Numbered from the stretch's first letter, positions 33,962-45,544 are shown. The stretch: DNA of 64,000 nt from Podospora bellae-mahoneyi (GCF_035222275.1 NC_085884.1:4092001-4156000); one strand, 5' to 3'. A program made the numbers and translations. Notes: a model not told the origin generated them from the sequence alone.

Positions 33962-34817
33962 TTTGGCAGCAAAAGGAGGGAAATCTTGGGAAAAGAGAGG
34001 TAAGTCGGTCGGATTCGGTGGCGCGGAGGTATCCCGTCCGTCTTGTTCAAGTGAGGTCTTGTGGTCGGTCGTGGTCGTGGCAGAGGCGCAAGACTGGCTC
34101 TTCCAGATTGCGAATCGAGGTGGATGTCGTGCGGTCGGTGGGTTGTGGGTTGTGAAGTGCTATACCAGTTGCGGCATATGTTGGGGATCGAGTTGTGGGT
34201 TTGATTTGGTCGACCGATATGTCGTGGAAGCTGTGGAGCTAGCTACTCGTCTGGTGGTCTGGTGGTGTGGTGATCTGGTGAGGCTTGCTTCGGTGGTTCG
34301 GGGACTGGGAAGTCGGGACAGAGAAATAGTGCGGTTCTCTGCGAATGGGATGTGGGTGGTGGGGGACAGTGAATGGATTGTTGGGGGCTCGAAGTGGTTC
34401 GTGTGTTGCTCGAGAAGTCGGTGTAGAGCCGGGAGAGTGATCTGGAGTCGTCGATGCGGGGCAGAAAGATGAGGCAGGCAGGGCTGAACAATTCTCTGCA
34501 GCAACCACTCGAAAAGTTCGGGACGATGATGGTTTCCTCGTCACGTGCCCAACAACGGTGCTTTCTCCTAGAACAGGGGCGGTGCTTTGGCAGCGATAAG
34601 ATAACCGGCTGTGGGGTTGATCCCCACTGTAGAAAGGCCAAGACGCCGATGGTCCCGTCCCCTCCATTGTCGCAGGTCCCGCATCTTCCCTTTTGCACTT
34701 CAACCAGACACCACTAGTATCCGCCACTGACGCGAGCACGAGTTGTTCTTGTGTTGCCGGCGCCATGGTCCTTTTCCTACCTTCAAGCTCTGGACACATG
34801 ATCCTGTCAACTTCACC
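33962..34817. promoter_or_regulatory. Divergent promoter of dhh1 and the J-protein
   Basis: An 850-base region between two head-to-head genes. The half next to dhh1 is GT-rich on the plus strand (so CA/CT-rich on the transcribed side), as in long fungal 5' UTRs. Open frames across it have no recognisable domain. Confidence 0.45.
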
Positions 34818-35642
34818 ATGATGCTGCTCAAAAGACATACCGTTTCACCATTTCCCTTGACCACTTTTGTGCTGCCATCAGCTTCGATAACGTCATCGTG
34901 TCAGCTACCGCGCTGCCATCTCCAGAAGCGCTCATATGCCTCGGTTCAGGACAAGCCACCGCAATGGCCTACTTCTGCAAGCCCCACTCCGTATGAGGTC
35001 TTCGGACTTACCAAAGACGATGTATACACCAAAGCACGGTTCAACCAGTTGGTCAAACTCTATCATCCCGATCTCCACCATCACTCGGCCCACGATGGCA
35101 TCCCCCATGTGACGAAGCTCGAGAGATATCGCCTCGTCATTGCGGCCAATGACATCCTCAGCAATCCTCAGAAGCGTCGACTCTACGACCTCCACCGAAT
35201 TGGCTGGGGAAATCACACGGACCCACATGTTGAACATCGGGCGGCAGGGAGGTCATGGAGGAAGGAGCCTGGGAACGCCAGCCAGAACGCCACTTGGGAA
35301 GACTGGGAGCAATGGTACCAGGAGAGGGATGGCAAGAAGCAAGAGCCGGTCTTCATGTCCAACTTTGGCTTCGCCACCATCTTGGCATGCTGTGCTGTTG
35401 TTGGTGTCTGGACCCAGGTAGCATATGCCGAGAAGAAGTCGGCAAGCATCTTGAACCTGCAAGCCCAGCAACAGGCCGTCATCACCAGAGAGATGATGTC
35501 GCGCGAGAGAGCGAAAGCGGCCATGAGCCGCGAGGGTAGGGTCGAGACATTCTTGTTGTCACGAGAGCTTGGAAAGTCGGAATATGATTTACCAGGACAC
35601 AGAGCCTCAGACGGTGGAGGTGGTGAGGCCGAGGCGCCATGA
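34818..35642 (+). CDS. Mitochondrial J-domain (DnaJ) protein
   Basis: A single exon of 274 residues from the ATG at 34818. The N-terminal 45 residues are basic and hydroxylated with no acids (MMLLKRHTVSPFPLTT..., ...CHLQKRSYASV), a mitochondrial presequence. The J-domain follows (TPYEVFGLTKDDVYTKARFN, with the HPD in KLYHPDLHHH), ending NPQKRRLYDLHRIGWG. A membrane segment (FGFATILACCAVVGVWTQVAY) and a basic coiled-coil-like tail complete it. Layout fits Jid1-type J-proteins of the inner mitochondrial membrane, which stimulate mitochondrial Hsp70. A second ATG directly follows the first and could be used instead. Confidence 0.85.
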   Translation: MMLLKRHTVSPFPLTTFVLPSASITSSCQLPRCHLQKRSYASVQDKPPQWPTSASPTPYEVFGLTKDDVYTKARFNQLVKLYHPDLHHHSAHDGIPHVTKLERYRLVIAANDILSNPQKRRLYDLHRIGWGNHTDPHVEHRAAGRSWRKEPGNASQNATWEDWEQWYQERDGKKQEPVFMSNFGFATILACCAVVGVWTQVAYAEKKSASILNLQAQQQAVITREMMSRERAKAAMSREGRVETFLLSRELGKSEYDLPGHRASDGGGGEAEAP

Positions 35643-36809
35643 AGTCGGTCTGGTTGTATTCGGTGATTTCTGTCAGCGAGTCGTATAGTCGGTCATCATA
35701 GACTGTATACAGACCTGTACTGTTTTCTGATGGTGCCTGTTGCTTGATTCAAGCCAGAGAGACACTGATTGTATTGGAGCGACCGGCCCTCTTGTCGTAG
35801 TGGTTGTTTCGTTGCCGCTCGCGAAAGAAAAGAAGAAGAGAAAACCCCCGATTCTCTGCGGCAACTCGAGAAGGACGGCGTCTGCCCACTTCCAAAGTAG
35901 GTTCAACAAGTCGCTTGCACGTGGCGGGGTCAAACGGGAGCTATCGAAGGCTTGTCGGGGCACGATCACGTGGAGAACCGGATAATAGAATATCTGAAGA
36001 CTTTATCAGAGCTCGGTCTATCACTGTGTAGTGCGTCTCGGGCGTTGAGGCTGCTTAGGGCATTGTCTATGTGCAAGGGCATTGTCTCTGTGCACGGGCC
36101 ATATCCCTCATCCATCGGTGTCTTGTTCTTTCCTCTTGTCCCCGAGCCATTATCTGTGAGAAATGGTGGCTGGGACGAGGCTGCGGAAGACCTGGGAACC
36201 GAGTTGAAGAAGATGTGAAGGTGATGGAGCTTAATTCCACTGGAGTAATACCTCTCCTCACACAATGGTGGCCATAGTCCGAGATCCCATATCTATTTCG
36301 TCATGGGGAAGGGCATCTTTCATCCTCATGTTAAGTATGGTTCACGGAGCTTGCATGACTGTTAAAAACAGAGATTCGGTTTGAATGTGTCTGATATGAC
36401 CTTCTTACCTGAAAATAGAATTCATTGGCCGGCAGAGCCTCATGAGGAGGCTATTAGACCAGATGATATAAAGCCGAGGTCAGGCAATGGAGATGGATGA
36501 CGAACTTTGACAACATACATCAAGCGCAGATGCTTCAATTTTGTAGACAGGCTTCCATCGATGGGAGCAAGATGTTGGCGAAAGGCACCAAAATTCCCTG
36601 CCTCTGCAATGGGTAAAACTTCAGGGTTGGCATGCCAACACTTCTTCACGACACACATAGTAGGTACCGAACACCAAGTCTCAAAATCACCGTGTTTATT
36701 CCACTTTACCAACCAAGCATATGGCCTAACTACAAAAGAAACCTCTTGATTCCCCTTTCCAGCCCAGGTCAAACTCCAAATTCCGATAACCTAGAGACCG
36801 ATATCTAAT
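35643..36809. other. Gene-free gap
   Basis: 1.2 kb between convergent genes; several short frames on each strand, none with domain or splice support. Confidence 0.4.
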
Positions 36810-38118
36810 CTAGATGCCACTGACCGGCAGCAAGATCTTGTAAGCCATTGCCTGCCTCTTCCCCAGCGGAGTCCGAAAGATCCTCCGGAGATCCATCGGA
36901 GTCGCGTCCTTGTCCTGCGTCAGCTGCCTATGAACCTCCTTGATCAGCTCCCTGACCTCCCTGACAACATCAAGGTCCATACGCCGGGCCTCATCGCTAG
37001 GAAGCATGAGGAAGCGGTCGACACCGATGTAGGTCTTGTCGGCGTCGTGGAACAGGGTGAGCCAGTCTTCAGGTTGGCCCTTGATGCGGCGCTGTTCATG
37101 GTAAGCTTGTCAAGGATCAGGTTAGTAGCAGATCGTGATAAAATTGTGATGAGACGGGAGGCCAAGACTCACTTGTAGAAAACCACCTCCTATAAATCTC
37201 CAACCGCTCCCTATCCTCCCTGCTTCCCTTTGGAACCTGCACGACAAAGTACAAAACTTCCAACCCCGGCATCGAGTCGATAAACCCCGCCACCTCATCC
37301 GGACACATGGTCCAGTCCCCATGAGGCACGATGCTCCCGTCAACATGGATGCAGCACTGAAAAACAGTGTTTTGCTTCGCGCAAGTGCGCTCAGAACTCT
37401 GCTTGTACACAACACCCACCTTCTTCAGATCAGCCATCCCACCCGGAGTCTCCGTCCCAAAAACAGACTTCTTGTTCATCTCCCCCTCATCCCTGAGCCT
37501 GGATCTCCCCGCGGGAAAAGACAGCTCGGGATCAAAGTACGGCACGAAAAACTGGTTATTAACATGAAAGTAGCGAAAGTCAGACTTGGGGTTTGACGTC
37601 GCGCCGGCGAGGAAGTCGAGCACGACAAGGTCGTGGTTTGTGTCCATGGGTCCCCAGGCGCGAGAGAAGGGGAGGTTGCCCGGGTTTTTTGTGGCGAGAA
37701 TAACAGCCTGCTGGGCTGCGCGGCTGACGGAGCCCATGTCCTTGTTGATACGATAGCCCGAGCCGTCGGTGCTTTTGGGTTTGGGGTAGTAGGTCAGATG
37801 CCAGGTGGGGTCGACCCAGTTGCCTTTGTCGTTGGTGTAGCCCGGGATGACGGCTTTCTCGACGTTCATGAAGTGGATGCTGGGTTTGCGGAGGGCTTGA
37901 GTGAAGATCTCTTGCTGGATCTCGAGGGGGAAACGCTTGAACTGGGGGAATTTGACGAGGCCGTCGTCGTTGTCCTTGGAGGCCTTGGAGGCGGCATGGG
38001 TTTTCTTGGTCGAGGTGGTCGCAGTGGCCTTGTCTTTGGTGCTTTCGGTGCTGCTGGCCTTGAGGCGACCCTTGGGGGTGGCCTTTTTGATCAAGGCCTT
38101 CTCCTTTTTGGGAGGCAT
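36810..38118 (-). CDS. 2EXR-domain protein
   Basis: Two exons (38118-37173, 37105-36810; GTGAGT donor, CTTGACAAG acceptor) give 413 residues. After a Lys/Ser/Thr-rich disordered start (PPKKEKALIKKATPKGRLKA) comes FPQFKRFPLEIQQEIFTQAL, the diagnostic opening of the fungal 2EXR domain (an F-box-like motif). The rest of the domain and a Trp-rich C-terminal region follow, and exon 2 contributes a helical tail (ARRMDLDVVREVRELIKEVH). 2EXR proteins are numerous in filamentous ascomycetes and largely uncharacterised; a substrate-recognition role like that of F-box proteins is inference. The join gives RRWFST-TYHEQRRIKGQPED, a continuous hydrophilic region. Confidence 0.85.
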
Positions 38119-39611
38119 GGTGGCGGTCGTCTGACGCTGTAGGAGAGATTTCGGCGAGGGAGAGAAACCGCAATTCTTGGGGGAGAAGAAATATGGGAGA
38201 ATAAAAACAACCTCCTTACCGACCTCACTGTCCTGGACTGTCAGGGAAGGAACGATGGGTCACGAGGGCGGCGAGCAGGTGATAAGGAGCGATAAAGGCC
38301 CGATAAGAAAGGCAGAAAGAAGCTCAGATGTTTGGTGGTGTATCCTCTGGTGGTTATGGAGGCCAGGGCAATGTTGAGCTATCTCTAACAGATCCTCATA
38401 TTGTCTAGAAACTGCCGGTGTGTAGACCGTATAGCCATTGTTCATCGAAAGTCTTTGAAAGCTTGATAGTACAATGACCCTCCTGTGCTTCCGCTGCTTG
38501 GGATGGTTGCTCTCTCGACTTCCACGGAAGCCTGATAACGAGCATGACAATGAATGGCAAAGCCCCGCGGCAAAGACCGAGAGCAATAGCCCGCCGTAGG
38601 GTTTTAATGCAGTATCGACAAGACTGCTTGTGGTGTGTTGTTGAATTAGGAAGCCTGTTGATATTTAATTTGCACTGGAACTTAGAACTTGCAGTGTGGT
38701 ATTATGCCTACCTAAGTCCGCATCACTCAACTATTGGGGCCCATTGGCCACATGGGACCACAAAGAAAGCAAACTACAAGACTGAGTGGGTAGGCAAGAG
38801 TACCAAGGTTCAAAAATTAGGACGGAGTCGTTGAGTGAGCTGGACACATCATTTGCCATTACGAGACACAGGATGTTCTTGCCCACCTAGCTGATTGATG
38901 TAAGCACCAAACTGTGTTCATACAACTATACAAGATCTCGTCACCTTAACACAGGACTTTACAGAAAGAATATTAGTATAATTTACAGACAGAGTACTGG
39001 TAAGGGCTTGTGTAGCGTCCTTTGAAGCTATAATTGTGCATTGTTGTAGCCGCAAAGATGAGGAGCAACATCACAAACAAGATATTGCTGGATTGTAGAC
39101 CGTATTGGGCAACATGGCAAACACCTGATTGGTTTGCACATACCATTCTGTTCTTCTCAAGATCCAATCAACAATTTCCCCTGCATCCATGCCCTATGCG
39201 TTGTCACCCAAAATGCAGGTTTCGGTCGACATTCCAACATTCCCTACGTCACCCACGTCAAATACCATTGCTTGACACCTCACCACGTGGCACGACGCGT
39301 GCAAGAATGCAACAAGTCGCGATGGTGACTCAATCCATCAAAACCGCAGGGAGGGTTCCCAGCAAACTGTGCTTGATTGGGTCGCGGTCGCGTTCCCCTG
39401 GGCCCACTTTTACCCCGAAAAGGGAAAGTAAATAAACATGCCTGATTGCGTGCAGGCTGCAGCTGTGGGGCAACGGCAGTGGCGATCAGGGTTGGGCTTT
39501 TTGTTGGGTACAAAATCCGAGGATTGTCTTTTCTTTGAGTTTGATATCCACTGATGCTTGTGTGTGACTGGGACGTTTCGGAAGACTATTCTTCTTCTTG
39601 GTTGATCAACA
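38119..39611. other. Gene-free gap, divergent promoter
   Basis: 1.5 kb. A CCTACCTAAG motif lies near 38707 and CCCACCTAGC near 38883. No gene seen. Confidence 0.4.
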
Positions 39612-41750
39612 ATGGCGGATTCAGATGTTCCCGTTGCGCTTCGGCGCACGCCGAGGAGGACGGCGGCGAGTGTTCGGTTTCAGGCTTCGTCCAAAACTTC
39701 AACAAAGGGGCAATCTTCATCACGAACAGCCCCACCAAAAACATCAGATTCGGCAGTTGCAACGACGCCGAGGAGGAAGACAACAAGAAAACGCGTGAGA
39801 TTTTCGGATCCGGGACCGATTATTGGGAATGGAGCAACACCAGTGGAAGATGAGGTGTCGACGTCTTGGACGGGCCTGACACCCATGATGTCCCGGACTC
39901 GTCTGGCCACAGGCACCCCTAAGCGCCGACACTTTTCAGCACCAGTCTACTCAGCCGCAAATACCAGTTATGAAAGCGAAGAAATCACCTTCCTTCCCCT
40001 CCGCCAAGTTCTCGATGGCCGGGTTAAACGCCGCATCAGACGGAATGGGCTCAGTGAGGAGATGAACACCATTTTCGCCGAACGAAAGTCCAAGGCAAAG
40101 CAGACAAAAGAGGAGATGAACCGTCTGAGGCAGGAATTAGAGGAAAAGGACGAGGCGATCATGAGATTACAGCAGGAGACGGTGATGGTGGACACAGACC
40201 GGGTATGGGAGCTGGAAAGGAAGGTATCACGGCTAAGGAGGCAGTTGAGCCAGATGTCAGGGGCAACATCATCACCCTCTAGGCCGTCAACAGCAGCAAG
40301 CAGCAGCCCCCCACAGCAAGACTGGACGGACGCCGCTCGTGATCCCTTCTCAAAGGATGCCTACTCTATGGATCTGGGCATGGACGACGACCTCCCAGGC
40401 AACGACACAGACGAGGAGATGTTTGGCGATTCCACCATGGCCGAACTAGCATGCAGCACGCCCACCCGAAAGCCAAACGCCACAGTCCACCACACCTCTG
40501 CCTCCTTCCGGTCGTCATTCCCCACCCCGCCATCAACCAGCCCAGCTCGACAATTCAACACCACCGACGACCCCTTAACCCCCTGCTCGTCCAAGCCCCG
40601 CACCACAACAACAACAACAGCCACCTCAATCGCAATCCAAACCTCCCTCCCCGACCCCGCCATCCCCCATCTCCAAACCAAACTATCAACCCTCCAACGC
40701 GACCTCGACATCTTCAAAAACCAGTTAACCTCGCACCTCTCCCTCCCAACCGGCACCGCCCCCTCGGACATATTATCCTCCCTCTCTCAAACCCTCACGT
40801 CCCTGTCCGACAAGACCCACGCGTTGACAACCCTGAACAAATCCCTCTCCTCCCTCGGGTTTGCCCCCGCTAGCACTCCAAACCCAGACGCGCTGGATAT
40901 AATAACCGGCATATCCTCCACCTTGCGCTCTTGCCGCCTAGAACTGGAGTACTTATTCCCCGGGGAACTAACCCTCCCCTTGTCTGGTTCGGGGGGACAA
41001 GTTCTCAAGATGATGGTGCAAAAACTGCAGGAGCTGGACAAGAGGAGTAAAGACGCGGGGGAAGTGATTGAGGAGTTGCGGGAGCGGGAAAGGGGGTTGA
41101 AGGGGGAGTTGAGTGCCAGGGTTGACTTCACTGATCACTTACAGGAGAGGTTGGCGAAGGAGCAAAACGACAAAAAAGAGTTGGAGGCCAAGGTGGAGGA
41201 GTTGAGGGAGGCGGTGGATAAATACACCAATGGCATTTCCAAGCTAGAAACCCTCATCAGCGATCTGGAGGAGAGGTTGGAACGGGAGAGTATCGATCAG
41301 CAGCTTCACGTCACGGCGCTGGAGCGGGGGTATAGAGACCAGTTGGCGGAGGTGAAGACGATGTATGAGGAGGAATTAAACGGGAGGGAGGAGGCTATTT
41401 TGGGATGGCGGGCTGAGATTGAACGGGTGAGGGGGGAGTTGAGAGAGACGGGGGAGTTGGTGGGGAGGTTGAAAGGTGAGGTGGCGAGGGTGGGTGGGGA
41501 GAATGATGCGCTCAAGGCGGAGAATGCGGTTATTACTCAAAAGTATGAGGCTGAGAAGAAAAGGGGGAAGAGAATTGTCGGGGAGTTGGGACGGGTGCTG
41601 GCTTTGGCTCGTGGGGAGGAGAGTGAAGATGAGGAAGTTGTGCCGTCGGCTGGTATTGAAAAGGGGACGAAAAAGAGGAGGTATGACGGTCGGATGGGGT
41701 TCACGAATGAGGCTGAAGCCGAAGAGGTTGAAGCCGTTGGGGTTGTGTGA
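39612..41750 (+). CDS. Large coiled-coil protein
   Basis: A single exon of 712 residues. The first 90 residues are basic and disordered (RRTPRRTAASVRF, TPRRKTTRKRVRFSDPG). A long charged coiled coil follows in pieces: about 150-215 (KQTKEEMNRLRQELEEKDEA) and about 470-700 (ELRERERGLKGELSARVDFT, EVKTMYEEELNGREEAILGW), separated by a Ser/Thr/Pro-rich linker with many Thr repeats near 335. The tail is acidic (ESEDEEVVPS) then basic (KKRRYDGRMGF), which could act in nuclear import. The RVRFSDPG phrase resembles a PP1-docking (R/K-V-x-F) motif. I do not recognise a named family; a spindle-pole, kinetochore or septation scaffold would suit the shape but is not shown. Confidence 0.8.
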   Translation: MADSDVPVALRRTPRRTAASVRFQASSKTSTKGQSSSRTAPPKTSDSAVATTPRRKTTRKRVRFSDPGPIIGNGATPVEDEVSTSWTGLTPMMSRTRLATGTPKRRHFSAPVYSAANTSYESEEITFLPLRQVLDGRVKRRIRRNGLSEEMNTIFAERKSKAKQTKEEMNRLRQELEEKDEAIMRLQQETVMVDTDRVWELERKVSRLRRQLSQMSGATSSPSRPSTAASSSPPQQDWTDAARDPFSKDAYSMDLGMDDDLPGNDTDEEMFGDSTMAELACSTPTRKPNATVHHTSASFRSSFPTPPSTSPARQFNTTDDPLTPCSSKPRTTTTTTATSIAIQTSLPDPAIPHLQTKLSTLQRDLDIFKNQLTSHLSLPTGTAPSDILSSLSQTLTSLSDKTHALTTLNKSLSSLGFAPASTPNPDALDIITGISSTLRSCRLELEYLFPGELTLPLSGSGGQVLKMMVQKLQELDKRSKDAGEVIEELRERERGLKGELSARVDFTDHLQERLAKEQNDKKELEAKVEELREAVDKYTNGISKLETLISDLEERLERESIDQQLHVTALERGYRDQLAEVKTMYEEELNGREEAILGWRAEIERVRGELRETGELVGRLKGEVARVGGENDALKAENAVITQKYEAEKKRGKRIVGELGRVLALARGEESEDEEVVPSAGIEKGTKKRRYDGRMGFTNEAEAEEVEAVGVV

Positions 41751-42295
41751 CTTCTTGGGTATTGTATTTCTCCTACATTTATTGGCTGTTGGTGATCAGG
41801 GTCTAATCACGTAACATTGTCTCATTTGTATGCTATGACGGGGGCCCACACTTTGGCGTTGATGCTATCAATTCTGTGGAATATCTATCTGTTCTGTTAC
41901 CCCCACTGTTCCCGTCATGGACGGACCGACCATCTTCTGTCGCTGGGTTGTCCTCCTGGATGATCTTATTTTGCCAGGAAGGATTCCGTAACCTCATCAT
42001 TTGTGTCACCCACCTGTACTTCGCTGTAGGCCCACACCATATCGGGCAAGAGTGGCAAAATGTAGGGCAGTTGAGGGTGTTTGTGCCATCCTTTGGGTTT
42101 TCAGACCCTGGTTTGACCATGTAACCTCCATTGCAACTTCGCCACCGGTACCAGCGCCTCCGGGTTCACATCATCACAAAGCCTGATCCAGTTCTCCCTT
42201 CTTTGTTGAAACATGACGGGTGGAGGCGTGGCAGGAGGCAGATGCACAACGCCAACAGATCCGTTACCTAGCCAGTGTATAAGTAAACAACCCAT
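41751..42295. other. Intergenic between convergent genes
   Basis: 3' flanks of the coiled-coil gene (plus) and the second 2EXR gene (minus). Short frames only. Confidence 0.45.
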
Positions 42296-43144
42296 TCATA
42301 TTATAGAAGAATCTTCGCTTGACGAACCGGCTTGGCTTGCCAAAGCCCTCCTCGTTTCCTGATCAAACCATGTTGAACTGGTTTGTGCCATTGACGAAAC
42401 CCTCTCACGCCACTCATTCACAGAGTCAACCACCTGACACCCAACTTCCACGCCATCATCCAACCGGTTGGCAAAGCTGAGAGATAGTGCTCGCCATATC
42501 GCGTGACCACGCTGCAGCTGGGAGGTGCCCAGGAACTTATCCGGGCGGGAATAGGCAATATCCCCTGGCTCGGCGAAAGGCCCCCAGAGCCCAGTCGACA
42601 GGGTCTCATCCCGGGTCAGGTGCAAGTCACTCTCCATGACGACCACCTGCAAGCATCGGGTCTGGGCGGCTTCTTTGAGCTGTCTCCAAAGCTCATGGGG
42701 CGTGCCGTCGTCAGGGCAGTCCTCCCATATTTTCCAGTCGGAGAGGAGGCGGTGATGGAAACTTATAGTGATGCCCGAGGAGAAGAGCCATTCGAATAAA
42801 GCTTTGGCATCTAAAGATAAGGCGTTGTCTTCGTAGGAATCGGGTGGCTGGATGTAGAGGGTATCGGTGCTGTGATTGAGCCACTGAATGGGCTTGAAAG
42901 CGTGGCTGAGGGCGGGCTCGACGGGTTTTCGATGGAAAACGGCTTCATGCAAGGCGTCGTAGCACACTGTGGCGATGGGTTGGGTGAGATCGCGGAGAGG
43001 CCACAGGTTGACATATGTCCACCAATGGTCCCTCCTGTAGCCAATCGATATAGTGCGCTGTCGAAAACAGTACCTCCAGATTTGGCAGCGTATCTCGGCA
43101 GGAAACTGCTGAAACTGGGGGAAAGTGGTGGTGTTGGAGGTCAT
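42296..43144 (-). CDS. 2EXR-domain protein
   Basis: A single exon of 282 residues from the ATG at 43144 (MTSNTTTFPQFQQFPAEIRC). FPQFQQFPAEIRCQIWRYCF is the canonical 2EXR opening, and HSTDTLYIQPP with the following residues is the usual central strand. The frame is open 45 codons further upstream with another ATG at 43279, but that extension (MGAQQAGHWSSRF...) is not like the family, so the inner start is chosen. It is much shorter than the other 2EXR protein 4 kb to the left and the two are clearly not recent duplicates. Function unknown. Confidence 0.85.
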   Translation of the reverse strand: MTSNTTTFPQFQQFPAEIRCQIWRYCFRQRTISIGYRRDHWWTYVNLWPLRDLTQPIATVCYDALHEAVFHRKPVEPALSHAFKPIQWLNHSTDTLYIQPPDSYEDNALSLDAKALFEWLFSSGITISFHHRLLSDWKIWEDCPDDGTPHELWRQLKEAAQTRCLQVVVMESDLHLTRDETLSTGLWGPFAEPGDIAYSRPDKFLGTSQLQRGHAIWRALSLSFANRLDDGVEVGCQVVDSVNEWRERVSSMAQTSSTWFDQETRRALASQAGSSSEDSSII

Positions 43145-43908
43145 CCCGACGTTTGGAGATGCAGGGAGGAATTGTCTCCCCACCAGGCAGCCAAACCCGC
43201 CAGACGACGTTGGATATTTAACCTCAAAGTTCAGGCTGACGAATCGGGAAGACCAATGCCCGGCCTGCTGAGCCCCCAACTTGGAGCTACCCTAACCCTA
43301 AGCCAAGCCGACCGTATTTTTGCTCAAGCCAAGCCCTAGGGTTTTCCTTTGAAGCTTTTTCAAGCACTAAGAAAGTGGTGATACCTGGGTTTTTGGTGGT
43401 GAGGGTGCTTCCCAAACCTAGCTTAGGGGGTCCCCGGCTAACCCGGCTATCTGGGGCACCTGTGGGTGAGGGTTCTGGCCCGACACTGATGAGTACTGGG
43501 TAGGTATTTATACTAAAAATACCGGGCTGGAACAGCTACTGGAAGGCTTATAAACTAGGTAAATCAGATGAGCCGGGATAGCTTCAAGCTAAGCCAAAGG
43601 TCCCCTCCTCCGAATTTTGTTGAGGGAGAAGGCATGGAAACATAGTCGATGACCAGTTTATATCCACCTCGACTGCTGCCACCCAAAGGCTGTGTGCAAA
43701 CTCTCCCCTTCGAAAACTCTGATATTAGCTTTTGGGTTTGGTGCAGTGAGCAGGGCCACTGTTGAAGCGTATCTTGTGGTTTTTTTTCTTTGACTCAAAG
43801 CAAATTACTATTAAAACCCCTTTACCAGCGGTTTGCTCCTGGTTTTCTTTGCTTTCTCTTCCTCCCACAAGTTGGTATTTTGTTCTCGCCCTTTGTTTGT
43901 TCGTCGAC
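43145..43908. other. Divergent promoter region with telomere-like box
   Basis: ACCCTAACCCTA at 43289-43300 and CCCTAGGGTTTT near 43336 are telobox-like promoter motifs. CT-rich tracts precede the plus-strand gene (about 43840-43900). No gene seen. Confidence 0.4.
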
Positions 43909-45463
43909 ATGAGAAGCACTGCCACAACACCTTCTATCAGCGACGACTGGTCAGACATTGATGCTGACAACGATGATAGCTATTCCATGGTTGAAGCCCC
44001 CTCCGACTCGGGCTTCAACTCTGGTGCTGGCACCGGCCTGGCACCGGCAACCACAAGGGTACCTACACCCACCAACCTACCTGCCCAAGGCCCTTTCAAT
44101 GGCTCTCACATCACTGCCGGCCCTGGCACCGGCCCTGATACCGAAGAGATATCGACAGTCCCTTACGCAGAAGAGGCTGATGATGCTCAGTTTCTCTCCG
44201 AGACAGTGACGGGCGACACCATCGAAGCCTCCTCAGAGGCACATGGGGAGGACGCTTCGGCATCTGAGTCCGAGGAGGAGGAGGAGGAGGATCGGGCGCA
44301 GCTTCTGTCGTACCCTTTCCACGGGGACAAGGCAAGAGGTATATCTTCACAACTTCTGGACTGCAGGCAGGCCATGTTACAAATTAGGGACCACCCGGCC
44401 GTGCACAGCAGGGTTCATGGTGTAATCTTGGATGCCTTGAACCACGTCCTTGAGTCTACGTGCGGCCCTGGACCGCACTTGAACAAATTCATTGTGGGAT
44501 CACATGATTACCATGCGTTCCTGGTTCGTGACACCTCGGGATATTCGATTGAACACAGCCCATGTTTGCACGAACCAATCGTGGCCGCATGCCTGGAATT
44601 GAGAAACAAGTTGGATGGACCAGATGGTCCTCAGGACATCGTTGGAGCAGTTGGATCGCTGGGGGAATTGTTGATGACATGGACAAAGTAAGCACATCGT
44701 CTTGCCGGGTCTGTGGCACACATCGCATCTTGCTGACTCTTTCAGAAATTTGTCGCACGTTAGCGAAGCACCGATTCGGAGCGTCTACCTCTGGGCCACT
44801 TTGATGGACCTGCGACCCGCCATCTACACCACGGCCAGGCACCTTCTGGCCATCCGTGAGACCATCAACACAAGCTTGGCGGGAATGGAAGGCGGCGCCC
44901 CCGAGATCTGCTTGAATGGTATGCGCAACATCAATCATTTCTGCATCTTTGGCATCTCGTCCTGCGATCGTCTCCTCAAGGCGATCGCCAGGCGACTAAT
45001 GCCGGGTAAGCATTGGTGGCGGTCGGAAGGGCAGTCGAGAGGGCTGAGGAGGAGCATGAGCGAGAAGGAAGCAGTTGAATTCAGCCAGTACTACGCGGGT
45101 CTGGACATTACAAAGCTGGCCCATTTTCGGACCGATATCAAGCTTCTCGAGACCAAGCTTGATCGTTCAACCAGGTACACGGCTGCTGGGGCAGAGTGGC
45201 GAGACGACGTTGTGTGCAATGAGCAGGTGGGAGAAGACAACTGGGCACGGCCAGCAAGCCTCTGGCTGGCTCTCTTCCAGGAGAACACCTGGGCACGGCA
45301 AGCAAGCCCGTGGCTGGCTCTCTCCCAGGAGAGAGAGAAGAAGGCATGGCGGAGCTTCTACCTGAACTTGGCTGCGACGGTGGATCTGGGAGAGCTTACT
45401 AGGGCCTTCAGTGCGATTCCAGGACTGACCAGCTACCTGGAAGCATACCGACGTAGTGTCTGA
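43909..45463 (+). CDS. Unknown protein with acidic N-terminus
   Basis: Two exons (43909-44687, 44746-45463; GTAAGC donor, GACTCTTTCAG acceptor) give 498 residues. The first 145 residues are disordered and rich in Ser, Thr, Gly, Pro and acids (GEDASASESEEEEEEDRAQL). The rest looks folded and helical (SVYLWATLMDLRPAIYTTAR, NHFCIFGISSCDRLLKAIAR). Near the C-terminus there is a 16-residue tandem repeat, WARPASLWLALFQENT then WARQASPWLALSQERE, encoded by adjacent 48-base units starting at 45242 and 45290. I recognise no domain. The join gives MTWTK-NLSHVSEAPIRS, in phase. The ATG at 43909 has a CGAC context; the frame is open upstream but hydrophobic and unlike the protein. Confidence 0.75.
45242..45337 (+). 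repeat. 48-base tandem repeat in coding sequence
   Basis: Two adjacent copies of a 48-base unit (45242-45289, 45290-45337) encode WAR[PQ]ASxWLALxQE. Roughly 40 of 48 positions agree by eye. Confidence 0.75.
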
Positions 45464-45513
45464 GTTTGAGATTTGGAATGGAGATTAAGGTAGTGCAGGT
45501 AGTTTTACAATAA

Positions 45514-45544
45514 AAGAAAAAAAAGAAAAAAAAAAAAAAAAAAA
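45514..45544 (+). repeat. A-rich tract
   Basis: About 30 bases of nearly pure A with two or three G, located just after the stop of the preceding gene. No target-site duplication or RNA-like element is attached, so I treat it as a simple repeat. Confidence 0.7.

Noticed and set aside
37580-38173. A 197-codon minus-strand frame with Gln/Pro/His-rich sequence
   Set aside because: Out-of-phase shadow of the 2EXR gene on the same strand.
45514-45544. Poly-A tract as the tail of a retroposed element
   Set aside because: No target-site duplication or element body next to it; it follows directly after a host gene's stop codon.
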